64,000 nucleotides of DNA from Nocardioides sp. JS614 (GTDB lineage Bacteria; Actinomycetota; Actinomycetes; Propionibacteriales; Nocardioidaceae). The DNA is taken from positions 3,410,001-3,474,000 of the forward strand of contig NC_008699.1 in the NCBI RefSeq assembly GCF_000015265.1. Direction: 5' to 3'. Shown in pieces: positions 1 through 8,236 of the stretch; positions within the stretch are counted from its first letter, which is position 1, and every line of letters starts with the position of its first letter. The notes beneath the pieces were generated by a model that saw nothing but the letters and a program-made list of their open reading frames with translations, searched no databases and was not told where the DNA came from. A program made the translations under genes and the position numbers.

Positions 1-129
1 GACGCCAGGCATGGCGGCTGAATCATCATCGAGAACGAGACTGGCGACCTCGAGGTACGCGACGGCCGCTTGAGCCCGCGTCCGAGCATCCTCATTGTCG
101 GCTGCACGGGTCCGCGGCGGCTTAGCCAT
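1..129 (-). CDS. HEPN-like protein, partial (N-terminal 43 residues)
   Basis: The gene starts with ATG at 129 and runs off the left edge, so only the N-terminus is visible. It begins MAKPPRTRAADNEDARTRAQ and continues as an alanine-rich helix (AAVAYLEVASLVL). Its start overlaps the last 8 bases of the nucleotidyltransferase gene, so the two are translationally coupled. A short helical protein coupled to a nucleotidyltransferase with a GSxxRG motif is the layout of HEPN/MNT toxin-antitoxin pairs, where the HEPN partner is often an RNase. The HEPN call is inferred from context and helical composition; the diagnostic RxxxxH motif lies outside the window. Confidence 0.5.
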   Translation of the reverse strand, partial: MAKPPRTRAADNEDARTRAQAAVAYLEVASLVLDDDSAAMPGV

Positions 130-844
130 CGGCTGAGTCCATGGTGGTCCAGATCGTGAGTCCGCGCGCCTTGACCAGCTCGACTCCGTCGCGACGGACA
201 TCGGACAGCAGAGGCTGATACTCCTGAGGCGGATGGCGCCATTCATAGAAGGAGAGGTCGACGATCTGCAGTGGGTTGCCGGTCCAGCGCTCGACCCGGT
301 CGTGCAGATCGGCAAGTTGGCTCTCCCAACGCTTGTCCGCATCTCGATCAGTGGCGCTCAGAGTCACGGCGCCTGCTCCGTCCGCAACCTGACTTCGGAT
401 GTCGCTGCGGATGCTCTTCGGCCTCGTCTCACCAGGAAACACCTGGTGGACGACGAGCAGGTCGATGTCGCTGTCGACACCTCCATCACCTCGCGCCGCA
501 GAGCCGAAGACTGCGGCGTAGAGCGGGCGGACCTTCCATGACTTCAACTCGGTCCGGAACCGCTCCCACAGGTCGAGCCTGAGCCCTGCCAAGAGCACCG
601 CGACCTGAGCAGCGACATGGTCGCGATTGAGTTCGTGGACCTGGTTTCGTCCCATCAAGGTGGCCCGGACCGTGCCCTGCTCCACGAGTCGCGCGAGGCT
701 TCGCCGGACACCGATCTCGGACCCTCGCGCCACCTCCGCCGCGACCTGGCCCACCGTCAACGGCCGGCCAGCAGTAGCTAGGACAGCCAGCACGGGACCG
801 TCGAGAGTTGGCACCACGGCTCGCGTCGGATCAGATAGGTCCAT
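122..844 (-). CDS. wHTH-nucleotidyltransferase fusion, MNT-like (probable antitoxin)
   Basis: A 240-residue protein with two parts. Residues about 12-75 look like a winged helix-turn-helix (PLTVGQVAAEVARG, then a recognition-helix-like segment). Residues about 114-130 carry a polymerase-beta-type nucleotidyltransferase core, GSAARGDGGVDSDIDLLVV, with the GSxxRG loop and the DxD metal ligands. In HEPN/MNT systems this partner adds nucleotides to the HEPN toxin and neutralises it; a fused HTH would allow autoregulation. I chose ATG at 844 because an AT-rich promoter-like stretch lies directly upstream and the longer open frame there has no protein-like character. It overlaps the next gene by 8 bases. 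Family call is solid; the antitoxin role is inference. Confidence 0.7.
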   Translation of the reverse strand: MDLSDPTRAVVPTLDGPVLAVLATAGRPLTVGQVAAEVARGSEIGVRRSLARLVEQGTVRATLMGRNQVHELNRDHVAAQVAVLLAGLRLDLWERFRTELKSWKVRPLYAAVFGSAARGDGGVDSDIDLLVVHQVFPGETRPKSIRSDIRSQVADGAGAVTLSATDRDADKRWESQLADLHDRVERWTGNPLQIVDLSFYEWRHPPQEYQPLLSDVRRDGVELVKARGLTIWTTMDSADG

Positions 845-885
845 ATCTAATAGTATAAGTCCGGCTCTTCTTGGATACCCAACCT
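845..885 (-). promoter_or_regulatory. Candidate promoter for the NTase/HEPN pair
   Basis: Read on the minus strand, TATACT (861-856) ends 11 bases before the ATG, with the AT-rich segment ATTAGAT between. A TTGGGT hexamer lies about 19 bases upstream of it. The AT-rich patch is conspicuous in this GC-rich window. A leaderless or near-leaderless transcript is likely because no Shine-Dalgarno sequence precedes the ATG. Confidence 0.45.
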
Positions 886-937
886 GAGTCGTGCCACCGG
901 ACGACCAGGCGCCGTTCGTCATCGCGACGACCGCGAC

Positions 938-1248
938 GCCGGGACACACACCCTGGAGCTGCCGTACCTCGCGACCGTCTATGCGCAGGTGCTCGGCGAG
1001 CCGATGCGGGAGTGGACCTCGGCGACGCAGCCCGGAGCGGCGTTCACCGCCGCCCTCGATCGCCACGGCGTCGGGGTGGAACAGGGCCGGTACGGCGCAG
1101 CCTGGACGACCGGCCCGGCGCGGCGCGCCGCCGACCTCGATCTGGTGCGCGGCTGGCTCGCCGACGAGCGGCCCCCGACGATGCTGCACCGCGCCGCTCC
1201 GTGGGGGCCGGTGCCGATCTTCGGTCCGCGACCGGTTCGACGCGTAGC
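938..1248 (+). pseudogene. Gene fragment of unknown family
   Basis: An open stretch with protein-like composition and GC-rich third positions (LELPYLATVYAQVLGEPM, later GRYGAAWTTGPARRAADL) but no credible start: upstream the same frame turns into arginine/serine-rich noise. It abuts the helicase fragment that starts at 1252 in another frame. I do not recognise the family. It may be a second piece of the same decayed mobile-element gene or an unrelated remnant brought together by deletion. Confidence 0.35.
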
Positions 1249-1251
1249 TAG

Positions 1252-1638
1252 GCCGAGCGGCTCCGGTTCCAGACCGAGCAGGCGAAGGTCTGCGTCTTCA
1301 CCACCGTCGCCTCGATCAGCCTGCACGCCGGCGAGACCCTCGCCGACGGCCGCCAGGCGAGCACCGAGCCGCGGGTGGGCGTCTTCCACCAGGCGCGCTT
1401 CTCCGGCATCGCAGGCCGGCAGGTGACCGGGCGCACCCACCGCGACCGCCAGGTCTCGCCGTGGCACATCGCGTACGCCGAGGGCACGGTCGAGGAGCAG
1501 GTCGGCCGGGTGATGGTGGAGCGGATCGCCGCGGCCTCCGAGACGGTCGGCAGCGACACGACGGGCCTCGCCGATCTCGCCCAGCTGCTCGGAGCCGACT
1601 GGCTGCCGTCGACCACGCTGACCGAGGACGACACCTGA
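1252..1638 (+). pseudogene. C-terminal remnant of a mobile-element DEAD/DEAH-type helicase
   Basis: The frame opens right after a TAG at 1249-1251 with no start codon. It reads VCVFTTVASISLHAGETLAD, then VGVFHQARFSGIAGRQVTGR, then THRDRQVSPWHIAYAEGTVE, ending in LAQLLGADWLPSTTLTEDDT. The QVTGRTHRDxQ stretch is helicase motif VI, and the AEGTVEEQVGRVMVERIAAA tail is typical of helicases in actinobacterial phages and integrative elements. Motifs I to V are missing, so the gene is truncated. It suggests an old integrated element was largely deleted here. The helicase origin is fairly secure; the type of element is not. Confidence 0.6.
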
Positions 1639-1650
1639 CCCGGGCTCGAC

Positions 1651-2316
1651 TCAGGTGAGCGGCACCCGGCGCGCCCAGCGGACCTCGCCGTCGTCGTCGG
1701 TGCGCACCATGGCCAGCAGCAGGTCGTCCTCGGGCCGGTCGGTCGCGAGCTCGGGGCGGGGCAGGAAGAACGCCAGGACGCCCTCCCCCTCCGCCGTCGC
1801 CGAGAGCAGCAATCCCTCGGCGGTGTCCGTGTAGCTGCCGTCGGGGTGGTGCCGCGCCGCGGTGCGGGCGAGCCACGGGTAGTGCTCCGCCAGTGCGCCG
1901 TAGGAGCCGGCCCAGCTGGGGCCGGACGCGCCGTCGGCGTCCCAGGACGCGATGGCCCCCAGAGGCTTCGGCGGGGACAGTCGCTGGTCGAGCAGCACGA
2001 ACACGTAGGACCCGTCGGGGTCCGGCGTGCCACTCCAGGAGACCTGGAGGACGAACGACTGCCGCGCCCGCGAGTCGGCCGGCTCGGCCGGCACTCCGGC
2101 CGCGGCGAGCGCGTCCGGGTAGCCCGCACTGGTCGTCGCCTCGATCTGCGCACTCACGGTCACGCCGTCGCCGCCGTGCGCCCACTCGTCGTCACGTTCT
2201 CGATCGCGCGTCCAGGCGGCCGCCCCCACCAGGAGGGCCACCACCACCAGCGCCGCCAGGCCGACGAGCAGCGCTCGTCGCCGTCCGTCCCGAGATACCC
2301 CCGCCTTCTCGCTCAC
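1651..2316 (-). CDS. Membrane-anchored hypothetical protein
   Basis: About 221 residues. There is one N-terminal transmembrane helix (ALLVGLAALVVVALLVGAAA) followed by an extracytoplasmic domain with no motif I recognise (YVFVLLDQRLSPPKPLG; GVLAFFLPRPEL). GTG at 2316 is preferred because GGTGG precedes it; a GTG at 2352 would add 12 residues. It follows the first polyamine permease by 43 bases in the same direction, so it may be the last gene of that operon, but a role in transport is only inference. Confidence 0.65.
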   Translation of the reverse strand: MSEKAGVSRDGRRRALLVGLAALVVVALLVGAAAWTRDRERDDEWAHGGDGVTVSAQIEATTSAGYPDALAAAGVPAEPADSRARQSFVLQVSWSGTPDPDGSYVFVLLDQRLSPPKPLGAIASWDADGASGPSWAGSYGALAEHYPWLARTAARHHPDGSYTDTAEGLLLSATAEGEGVLAFFLPRPELATDRPEDDLLLAMVRTDDDGEVRWARRVPLT

Positions 2317-2359
2317 CGGCCCACCGTAGGTGGACCGGCGAGCACGCGTCACCTAGCGC

Positions 2360-3196
2360 TCACCTGGCGCCGGTCAGCCCCTCCGCGGTCGAGCCGGAGA
2401 GCCGCTGGGCGAGGTAGATCGGGACCGCCGAGGCGAGCACCAGCACGGCGGCCACGACGTTCACGATCGGCGCCTGGTTGGGCCGGAACAGGTTCTGCAG
2501 GATCCAGATCGGCAGGGTCTGGTCCTGGGGGCTCGAGGTGAACGTCGTCACCACGATCTCGTCGAAGGAGAGCCCGAAGGACAGCAGCCCGCCGGCGAGC
2601 AGCGCCGAGCGCAGCATCGGGAACGTGACCAGCCGGAACGTCGTCCACCGCCCGGCGCCCAGGTCCATCGAGGCCTGCTCGAAGTTCGTCCCGAGCCGCT
2701 GGAAGCGGGCCTGCACGTTGTTGAACACGGTGACGATGCAGAACGTCGCGTGCGCGATCACGATCGTCCAGATGCTCAGCTGGATCCCGAAGATGGTGCG
2801 GAAGCCGTTCTGGAACGCCAGGCCGGTCACGATCCCCGGCAGCGCGATCGGCAGGATGATCAGCAGCGACACGACGTTGCGGCCGAAGAAGCGGGTCCGC
2901 CGCAGCCCCATCGCCGCGAGCGTTCCGAGCACCAGCGCGATCGTGGTCGCGACCAGCGCCACCTGGATGCTGGTGAAGAGCGCCTCCCGGGCGCCCGTGC
3001 TCTCCGCGGCCACCTTCCACCAGTGCAGCGTGAGGCTCGGCGGCGGCCAGCCGAAGGTGTTGTCACTGTTGAAGGAGTTGACCAGAACCAGCAGCAGCGG
3101 GATGTAGACGATCGCCAGCACCACGGCTGTGAAGCCCGCGAGCGAGCGGCGCAGGCCACGGGACATCGCCATCGACGTGCTCGAGGGCCGGCCCAT
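2360..3196 (-). CDS. Polyamine-type ABC transporter permease (PotC-like), system 1
   Basis: A 278-residue inner-membrane protein with about six transmembrane helices, the first at residues 18-38 (VVLAIVYIPLLLVLVNSF). The coupling loop is EQASMDLGAGRWTTFRLVTF, the EAA-type motif that contacts the ATPase. The FSLSFDE-type helix (GLSFDEIVVTTF) is characteristic of PotC/PotI permeases. The ATG (3196-3194) overlaps the TGA of the upstream PotB-like gene by one base, so the pair is translationally coupled. It is the second permease of an ATPase, binding protein, permease, permease operon. The spermidine/putrescine-type assignment rests on the family; the actual substrate is inferred. Confidence 0.88.
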   Translation of the reverse strand: MGRPSSTSMAMSRGLRRSLAGFTAVVLAIVYIPLLLVLVNSFNSDNTFGWPPPSLTLHWWKVAAESTGAREALFTSIQVALVATTIALVLGTLAAMGLRRTRFFGRNVVSLLIILPIALPGIVTGLAFQNGFRTIFGIQLSIWTIVIAHATFCIVTVFNNVQARFQRLGTNFEQASMDLGAGRWTTFRLVTFPMLRSALLAGGLLSFGLSFDEIVVTTFTSSPQDQTLPIWILQNLFRPNQAPIVNVVAAVLVLASAVPIYLAQRLSGSTAEGLTGAR

Positions 3197-4044
3197 CACA
3201 GGTTCTCCAGCGCGCCGGTACGGCGGACGGCGGCGAGGTAGGCGAGCATCACGACGATCGGCACCGTCGCCACCGCTGCGGCGAACGGCAGGTTGTTGGC
3301 CGCGCCCTGGTTGTCGTAGACGACGTTGCCGAGCAGTTGGCTGGTGCCGCCCACGATCTTGACCGCGATGTAGTCGCCCATCGACAGCGAGAACGTGAAG
3401 ATCGAGCCCGCGACGATCGCCGGGAAGGCCATCGGGACCACCACCCGGCGCAGGGTCGTCCAGGCGCCGGCGCCCAGGTCCGCGGACGCCTCGAAGAGCG
3501 AGTCGGGCAGCCGCTCGAGCCCGGCGTACACCGGCAGGATCATGTAGGGCAGCCACAGGTAGGCGAGCGTGATGATCACGCCGGGCAGGCCGTAGCCCGG
3601 CGTGTGCAGCCCGAACGGCGCGGCGATCCAGGCGATCGGGCCGTCCGCGGAGAGCATGCCGCGCCACGCGTAGGCCTTCACCAGGTACGACGCCCACAGC
3701 GGCGTCAGCACCGAGATCACCAGGATCCGCTGCATCCGTGGTGAGGCGACCTTGGCCATGTACAGCGCGATCGGGAACGCCAGCAGCGCGTCGACGACGG
3801 TCACCAGCGCCGCGATGCCGATCGTGCGCAAGGTGATCGTCCGGTAGACGTCGACCGTGAAGAGGGTCTTGAAGTTCTCCAGGGTCCACGAGCGCTCGAT
3901 GTGGCCGGTGAAGTCGTTCTGGGTCCACAGCGAGGCGATGAGGAGAGCCGCCAGGGCCCCCAGGTAGGCCACTCCCAGCCACAGCATCGGTGGCGTCAGG
4001 AGCAGGCCCACCCGGAGGCCCGGGCGACGGTCGAGGACGGTCAA
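3196..4044 (-). CDS. Polyamine-type ABC transporter permease (PotB-like), system 1
   Basis: A 282-residue membrane protein. The first helix is at residues 12-40 (LLLTPPMLWLGVAYLGALAA), and the EAA loop reads FEASADLGAGAWTTLRRVVV. A TLSLGDYI-like segment (FSLSMGDYIAVKIVGG) is typical of PotB. The start is TTG at 4044, just after the binding-protein TGA (4048-4046) and preceded by AAGGGG as ribosome binding site. It would form the heterodimeric membrane channel with the next permease. Strong for the family, inferred for substrate. Confidence 0.88.
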   Translation of the reverse strand: MTVLDRRPGLRVGLLLTPPMLWLGVAYLGALAALLIASLWTQNDFTGHIERSWTLENFKTLFTVDVYRTITLRTIGIAALVTVVDALLAFPIALYMAKVASPRMQRILVISVLTPLWASYLVKAYAWRGMLSADGPIAWIAAPFGLHTPGYGLPGVIITLAYLWLPYMILPVYAGLERLPDSLFEASADLGAGAWTTLRRVVVPMAFPAIVAGSIFTFSLSMGDYIAVKIVGGTSQLLGNVVYDNQGAANNLPFAAAVATVPIVVMLAYLAAVRRTGALENL

Positions 4045-4045
4045 C

Positions 4046-5263
4046 TCACCCCTTGATCTCGGTCCACGCGGTGGTCCACTGGCCGTAGTCGGTGCACGTC
4101 ACGTCCGTGCGGCCGTCCAGGCACTGCTCGATCGGCGTGGTCCAGTAGTGGATCTGCGCCGCGTAGTCGGCGTCGGTCACGTGGTAGGTGTCGCAGAAGC
4201 CCTCCGAGGTCAGGTCGCACGCCTTCACGTTGGCCGGCGCCTCGCCGAAGTACTCCGCGACCGCGGCCTGCGCCTTCGGGCTGGTGATGTAGTCCATCCA
4301 GAGATAGCCACAGTTGGGGTTCGGCGCCTTCGAGCTGATCATCCAGGTGTCCGACCAGCCGGTCGAGCCCTCCTCGGGCAGGACGGCCTCGACCGAGTCG
4401 CCGATCGTCGACGCGATGACCTGCCACGTCGTGCCGATCACCGAGTCGCCGCTCTTGAACGCCGCGACCTCCTTGAGGTAGTCCGACCAGTACTCCGAGA
4501 CGTTCGCCTTCTGCGCCTTGAGCAGGTCGACGGCCGCGGCGAGCTGGTCCTCGTCGAGCGCGTACGGGTCCTTGATCCCGAGGTCGGGCTGCGTCTTCAT
4601 CAGGTACAGCGCGGCGTCGGCGATGTAGATCGGCGAGTCGTACGCCGTGACCTTGCCGGCGTACTCCGACGCGCCGTCGAAGACCGCACCCCAGCTGGTC
4701 GGTGCCGGGCTGACGACGTCCTTGGTGTACATCAGCAGGTTGGCGCCCCAGCCGTGCGGCACGCCGTACATCTGGCCACCGACGGAGTTGAACTGCTGGT
4801 CCTTCAGGAAGTCCGCGATGTCGCCGTAGTTGGTGAGCAGGTCGGTGTTGACGGGCGCCACGTCGCCACCCGCGATCAGGCGCAACGTCGCATCGCCGGA
4901 CGCCGAGACCACGTCGTACTCGCCGGTCTTCATCAGCTGCACGGCCTCGTCGGAGGTCGCGAAGTACTTCACGTTCGCCTGGCAGCCGCTCTCCTTCTCG
5001 AACGGCGTGACCCAGTCGATCGACTTGTCGGTCGACCCGTCCTCGGCGTAGCCGGGCCAGGCCAGGATGCTCACCTGTCCCTCCGGGTCGCCGATCGCCT
5101 CGGCCATCGGCACGTCGGGGGCGGTGAAGCCACCCTGCTTCTCGCCGGCCTTCGCTCCGCCTCCGTCGCCGTCTCCCGAGCTCGTGCCGCAGGCGGAGGC
5201 GGCGAGTGCGAGCACGCTCGCGCAGGCCACGGCCGCCAGCCGCGTGGATCCGATCCGTCTCAT
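4046..5263 (-). CDS. Polyamine-type ABC transporter substrate-binding lipoprotein, system 1
   Basis: 405 residues, with an N-terminal lipoprotein signal ending LAASAC (Cys25), so the mature protein is anchored outside the membrane. The body resembles PotD/PotF: VSILAWPGYAEDGS at the first strand, SASGDATLRLIAGGDVAPVN, YGVPHGWGANLLMYTKDVV, and GTTWQVIAS. Its ATG overlaps the ATPase TGA by four bases (ATGA). The sequence differs clearly from the binding protein of system 2 at 20271-21497, so the two uptake systems probably have different preferences. Ligand not determinable from sequence. Confidence 0.85.
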   Translation of the reverse strand: MRRIGSTRLAAVACASVLALAASACGTSSGDGDGGGAKAGEKQGGFTAPDVPMAEAIGDPEGQVSILAWPGYAEDGSTDKSIDWVTPFEKESGCQANVKYFATSDEAVQLMKTGEYDVVSASGDATLRLIAGGDVAPVNTDLLTNYGDIADFLKDQQFNSVGGQMYGVPHGWGANLLMYTKDVVSPAPTSWGAVFDGASEYAGKVTAYDSPIYIADAALYLMKTQPDLGIKDPYALDEDQLAAAVDLLKAQKANVSEYWSDYLKEVAAFKSGDSVIGTTWQVIASTIGDSVEAVLPEEGSTGWSDTWMISSKAPNPNCGYLWMDYITSPKAQAAVAEYFGEAPANVKACDLTSEGFCDTYHVTDADYAAQIHYWTTPIEQCLDGRTDVTCTDYGQWTTAWTEIKG

Positions 5264-6318
5264 GCTGTCTCCTCCTCAGGGGACGCCGCTGGGTCGGGGG
5301 AACCCAGGGACACCAGGTGGTCACGACGCCACGTGACGACGACGCGCTGGTCGCGTCGTTCGAGCGCGGCGTCGATCGAGGTGTCGGTGTTCGGGTGCGA
5401 CACCGTCACCGTGGGGCCGGCCTCGAGCTCGACGACCGACATCGTGGACGCCCCGAGATAGACGACCTCGCGCACCACGCCGGGAGCCGTCACCAGACCC
5501 GGCTCGCGAGCGGGTTCGGCGACCAGCTGCAGCTTCTCGGGCCGGATCACGAACGGGCCCGGCTCCCCGACCAGGTCACGTGCGACGTCACCCTGGAGCA
5601 GGTTGGAGGTGCCGACGAAGCCAGCGACGAACGCGCTGGCCGGCCGCTCGTAGAGCTCGACGGGGCTCGCGAGCTGCTCGATGCGGCCCTCGTTGAAGAC
5701 CGCGATGCGGTCGCTCATCGTGAGCGCCTCCTCCTGGTCGTGGGTGACGAAGACGAACGTGATCCCGACCTCGCGCTGGATCTCCTTCAGCTCGATCTGC
5801 ATCTCGCGGCGCAGCTTGAGGTCCAGGGCGCCCAGCGGCTCGTCGAGGAGCAGCACCTGCGGCCGGTTCACCAGCGCGCGGGCCAGCGCGACACGTTGCC
5901 GCTGCCCGCCGGAGAGCTGGTGCGGCCGGCGCTCGGCGTACCCCTCGAGGCGCATGGTCGCCAGCGCCTGCTCGGCGCGGCGGCGGCGTTCGGCACCGGG
6001 GACCTTCTTCACCCGCAGCCCGTACTCGACGTTCTGGCGGACGCTGAGGTGAGGGAAGATCGCGTAGTCCTGGAAGACCGTGTTGACGTCGCGGGCGAAC
6101 GGCGGCCGCCGGGTCACGTCCTCGCCGCCGAGCATGATCACTCCCGCGCTGGGCTCCTCGAAGCCGGCGATCAGGCGCAAGACAGTGGTCTTCCCCGAGC
6201 CGGAGGGACCGAGCATGGAGAAGAACTCGCCGTCGGCGATGTCGAGGTCCAGATCGTCCACCGCGCGCACGTCACCGAAGTACTTGCTCAGCCCCCGCAC
6301 GGAGATCGCCGTCGCCAT
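5260..6318 (-). CDS. Polyamine-type ABC transporter ATPase (PotA-like), system 1
   Basis: 352 residues. Walker A is GPSGSGKTT at about 37-45, the Q-loop is TVFQDYAIFPHL, the signature is LSGGQRQRVA at about 135, Walker B is LLLDEPLGALD, and the H-loop is VTHDQEEA. A C-terminal TOBE-like regulatory region follows. I chose ATG at 6318; a TTG at 6327 would add three residues. On the minus strand TACGTT (6331-6326) ends seven bases before the ATG and there is no Shine-Dalgarno, suggesting a leaderless mRNA for the whole operon. First gene of ATPase, binding protein, permease, permease. Confidence 0.88.
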   Translation of the reverse strand: MATAISVRGLSKYFGDVRAVDDLDLDIADGEFFSMLGPSGSGKTTVLRLIAGFEEPSAGVIMLGGEDVTRRPPFARDVNTVFQDYAIFPHLSVRQNVEYGLRVKKVPGAERRRRAEQALATMRLEGYAERRPHQLSGGQRQRVALARALVNRPQVLLLDEPLGALDLKLRREMQIELKEIQREVGITFVFVTHDQEEALTMSDRIAVFNEGRIEQLASPVELYERPASAFVAGFVGTSNLLQGDVARDLVGEPGPFVIRPEKLQLVAEPAREPGLVTAPGVVREVVYLGASTMSVVELEAGPTVTVSHPNTDTSIDAALERRDQRVVVTWRRDHLVSLGSPDPAASPEEETA

Positions 6319-6497
6319 AGGTGGCAACGTAGCGGTGCTGCGCCACGCATTTCCATCGTCTCAGGGCTAGATCGCAACGATTTAGTACGTCGTTATCGCC
6401 TTGTGACTTCGGTTTACGACACTCCTCCCCGGTGTAGACAACCTCGGGACCGGCTCCGGCGTCCCACGGTCGAGAGGTGGACGGGAGGTGATCGGGG

Positions 6498-7895
6498 GTG
6501 CGCCGGATCCCCGTGCTGGTCGTGGTGCTGGTGCTGGTCGCGCTGCTGCTCGGCGGAGTGCCGGCTGTCGCCGCACCGGGCGGGGACCGTCCGATCGGGC
6601 CCTGCTCGCGCGGGCTGGTTGCCCTCACCTTCGACGACGGGCCGTCGACGGCCGTGACGCCCCGGCTGGCTCACCGGCTGGACCGGCTCGGAGTGCCGGC
6701 GACCTTCTTCGTGGTCGGCACCCGGGTGGCCGCCCACCCCGAGCTGGCGCGGCGCCTCTCCGAGGCCGGCTTCGCGATCGGCAACCACACCTGGGAGCAC
6801 ACCGACCTGACCGGGCAGACCGGCGGCCAGATCCGCCGCGCGCTGCAGCGGACCCGGCACGCCCTGATCGAGGCGGGCGTGCCGGCGCCGACGCTCGTCC
6901 GGCCGCCGTACGGCGCCGTCGACGGCCGGGTCCGGCGGGTGCTCGCGGCCGTCGGCTACACACCGGTGCTCTGGACCATCGACTCGCGCGACTGGTCGGG
7001 CGGCACCCCGCGGCAGATCGCCAGACGCGTGCTCACCGCGGTGCGCCCGCACCGGACGAACATCGTGCTCCAGCACGACGGCGTCACCCACTCCCCCGCC
7101 ACACTCCGGGCGATCCCTCGTGAGGTGCAGGCGTTGCGCGAGCGCGGCTTCTGCTTCGCCGCCCTCGGCCCCGACGGCCGACCGACGCCCCCGGTCCCGG
7201 TCGCCAGCGTGTCCGCGGACCGGCCGCGGGTCACCGAGGGCGGCCGCGTGCGGCTCACCGTCCGCCTCGACCGGCCGACCAGCCGGGAGACGACGGCGCT
7301 CGTCGCGGCGGGTGGCTCGGCGAGCGGAACGGACTTCGAGATGACGACGCGCCGGGTCCGCTTCGGCGTCGGTGACCAGGTCGCCCATCTGTGGCTGCGG
7401 ACCCGCCAGGACGACATCGACGAGGTCCGTGAGGAGGTGGATCTCAAGGTGTTCGGAGGCCGCGGGGTCCAGCCCGCGCTGGTCTGGCAGGCCGGGGTGT
7501 CCATCGCCGACGACGATCCGCCGCCGGTGGCGCGCCTCGTCGATGCCACGGTCACTGCTGCACCCCTGCTCGCCACCGGTGCGAGCGTGCGGGTCCGCCT
7601 CGACCGGGCCAGTGGCCGTCCGGTGCGGGTGCAGGTGCGCTCGCCGCTCGGTCGCGGTGGCGTCGTCGTCGCAGCCGGCAGCCGGACCGCGACCCTGACC
7701 CTCACCGTCCCGCCCGGCGCCCCACGCGACGGGGTCCACGACCTGCCCGTGCGGATCGTGGGGGCCACCCACGCGAGGGCGGGGGCCGGCGCGGTGCTCA
7801 CGGTGCGTCCGCCCCGCCAGAGCCGCGCCGAGGCGATCGCCGCCGCCGTGGCCGCCGTCCGCTGGCCGGTGGCCACCGTGCCTCGCATCTTCTAG
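6498..7895 (+). CDS. Secreted polysaccharide deacetylase with C-terminal Calx-beta-like region
   Basis: 465 residues with a signal peptide (residues 1-26, ending VAA). The NodB/carbohydrate esterase 4 domain spans about 35-225: TFDDG (44-48, catalytic Asp and metal Asp), NHTWEH (96-101, metal His pair), RPPYG (135-139) and IVLQHDG. It would remove acetyl groups from a cell-wall or extracellular polysaccharide. The remaining half contains repeats such as RVTEGGRVRLTVRLDRPTS and a GTDFE segment, typical of Calx-beta domains. The start is GTG at 6498 with a strong GGAGGTGAT upstream. It diverges from the polyamine ABC operon across 179 bases, and I see no functional link to it. Confidence 0.85.
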   Translation: MRRIPVLVVVLVLVALLLGGVPAVAAPGGDRPIGPCSRGLVALTFDDGPSTAVTPRLAHRLDRLGVPATFFVVGTRVAAHPELARRLSEAGFAIGNHTWEHTDLTGQTGGQIRRALQRTRHALIEAGVPAPTLVRPPYGAVDGRVRRVLAAVGYTPVLWTIDSRDWSGGTPRQIARRVLTAVRPHRTNIVLQHDGVTHSPATLRAIPREVQALRERGFCFAALGPDGRPTPPVPVASVSADRPRVTEGGRVRLTVRLDRPTSRETTALVAAGGSASGTDFEMTTRRVRFGVGDQVAHLWLRTRQDDIDEVREEVDLKVFGGRGVQPALVWQAGVSIADDDPPPVARLVDATVTAAPLLATGASVRVRLDRASGRPVRVQVRSPLGRGGVVVAAGSRTATLTLTVPPGAPRDGVHDLPVRIVGATHARAGAGAVLTVRPPRQSRAEAIAAAVAAVRWPVATVPRIF

Positions 7896-7900
7896 CGGCT

Positions 7901-8071
7901 GTGGCGGCGCCGTGGCGACCCGTCGCCGGCTTGCGGTCCGCGGTGGTCGCGGTTCTCGGCAGCGGCGGGGCGGTGGGCGCCGGGTCGCGGGCCCTCTCGC
8001 AGGTCACCGACCGCCGCCTGCCGGGCTGGGTCTCGCTACTCGACGACCGAGAGGATTCGTTGGTCGAGTAG
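7901..8071 (+). CDS. Possible small or truncated ORF running into a palindromic repeat
   Basis: A 56-codon frame from GTG, reading VAAPWRPVAGLRSAVVAVLG then GAGSRALSQVTDRRLPGW, with GC-rich third positions like real genes nearby. Its last 13 codons are supplied by the palindromic repeat at 8028-8098. It may be the beginning of a gene cut off by arrival of the repeat, or a small membrane-associated protein. No family recognised. Confidence 0.3.
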   Translation: MAAPWRPVAGLRSAVVAVLGSGGAVGAGSRALSQVTDRRLPGWVSLLDDREDSLVE

Positions 8072-8098
8072 CGAGCGCCAGCGAGCGTATTGAGACCC
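8028..8098. repeat. REP-type palindromic element
   Basis: Perfect inner arms CTCGCTACTCGAC (8032-8044) and GTCGAGTAGCGAG (8063-8075) are nested in outer arms GGGTCTC (8028-8034) and GAGACCC (8092-8098). The GTCGAGTAGCGAGCG/AGCGAGCG vocabulary resembles dispersed palindromic repeats I know from Nocardioides and relatives. Its right edge is also the left end of the inverted repeat bounding the HNH gene. Confidence 0.7.
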
Positions 8099-8236
8099 CG
8101 AGGGTCAAGGCAGGGCCCCGACCACCGGCAGCCCCCTCTCGCGACCCCAAGATTTTACTTTCGGATCTCCCGGAACCCTGTGGAACAAGGGGTTCTGGGC
8201 CTCTGACTGTCGGTGGCCGGTGCTTGGGTTGGACAC

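Noticed and set aside
2360..3982. One 540-codon frame covering both system 1 permeases
   Set aside because: Only the part below 3196 is in the permease frame. The upstream part is a shadow of the PotB-like gene, which has its own membrane helices in another frame.
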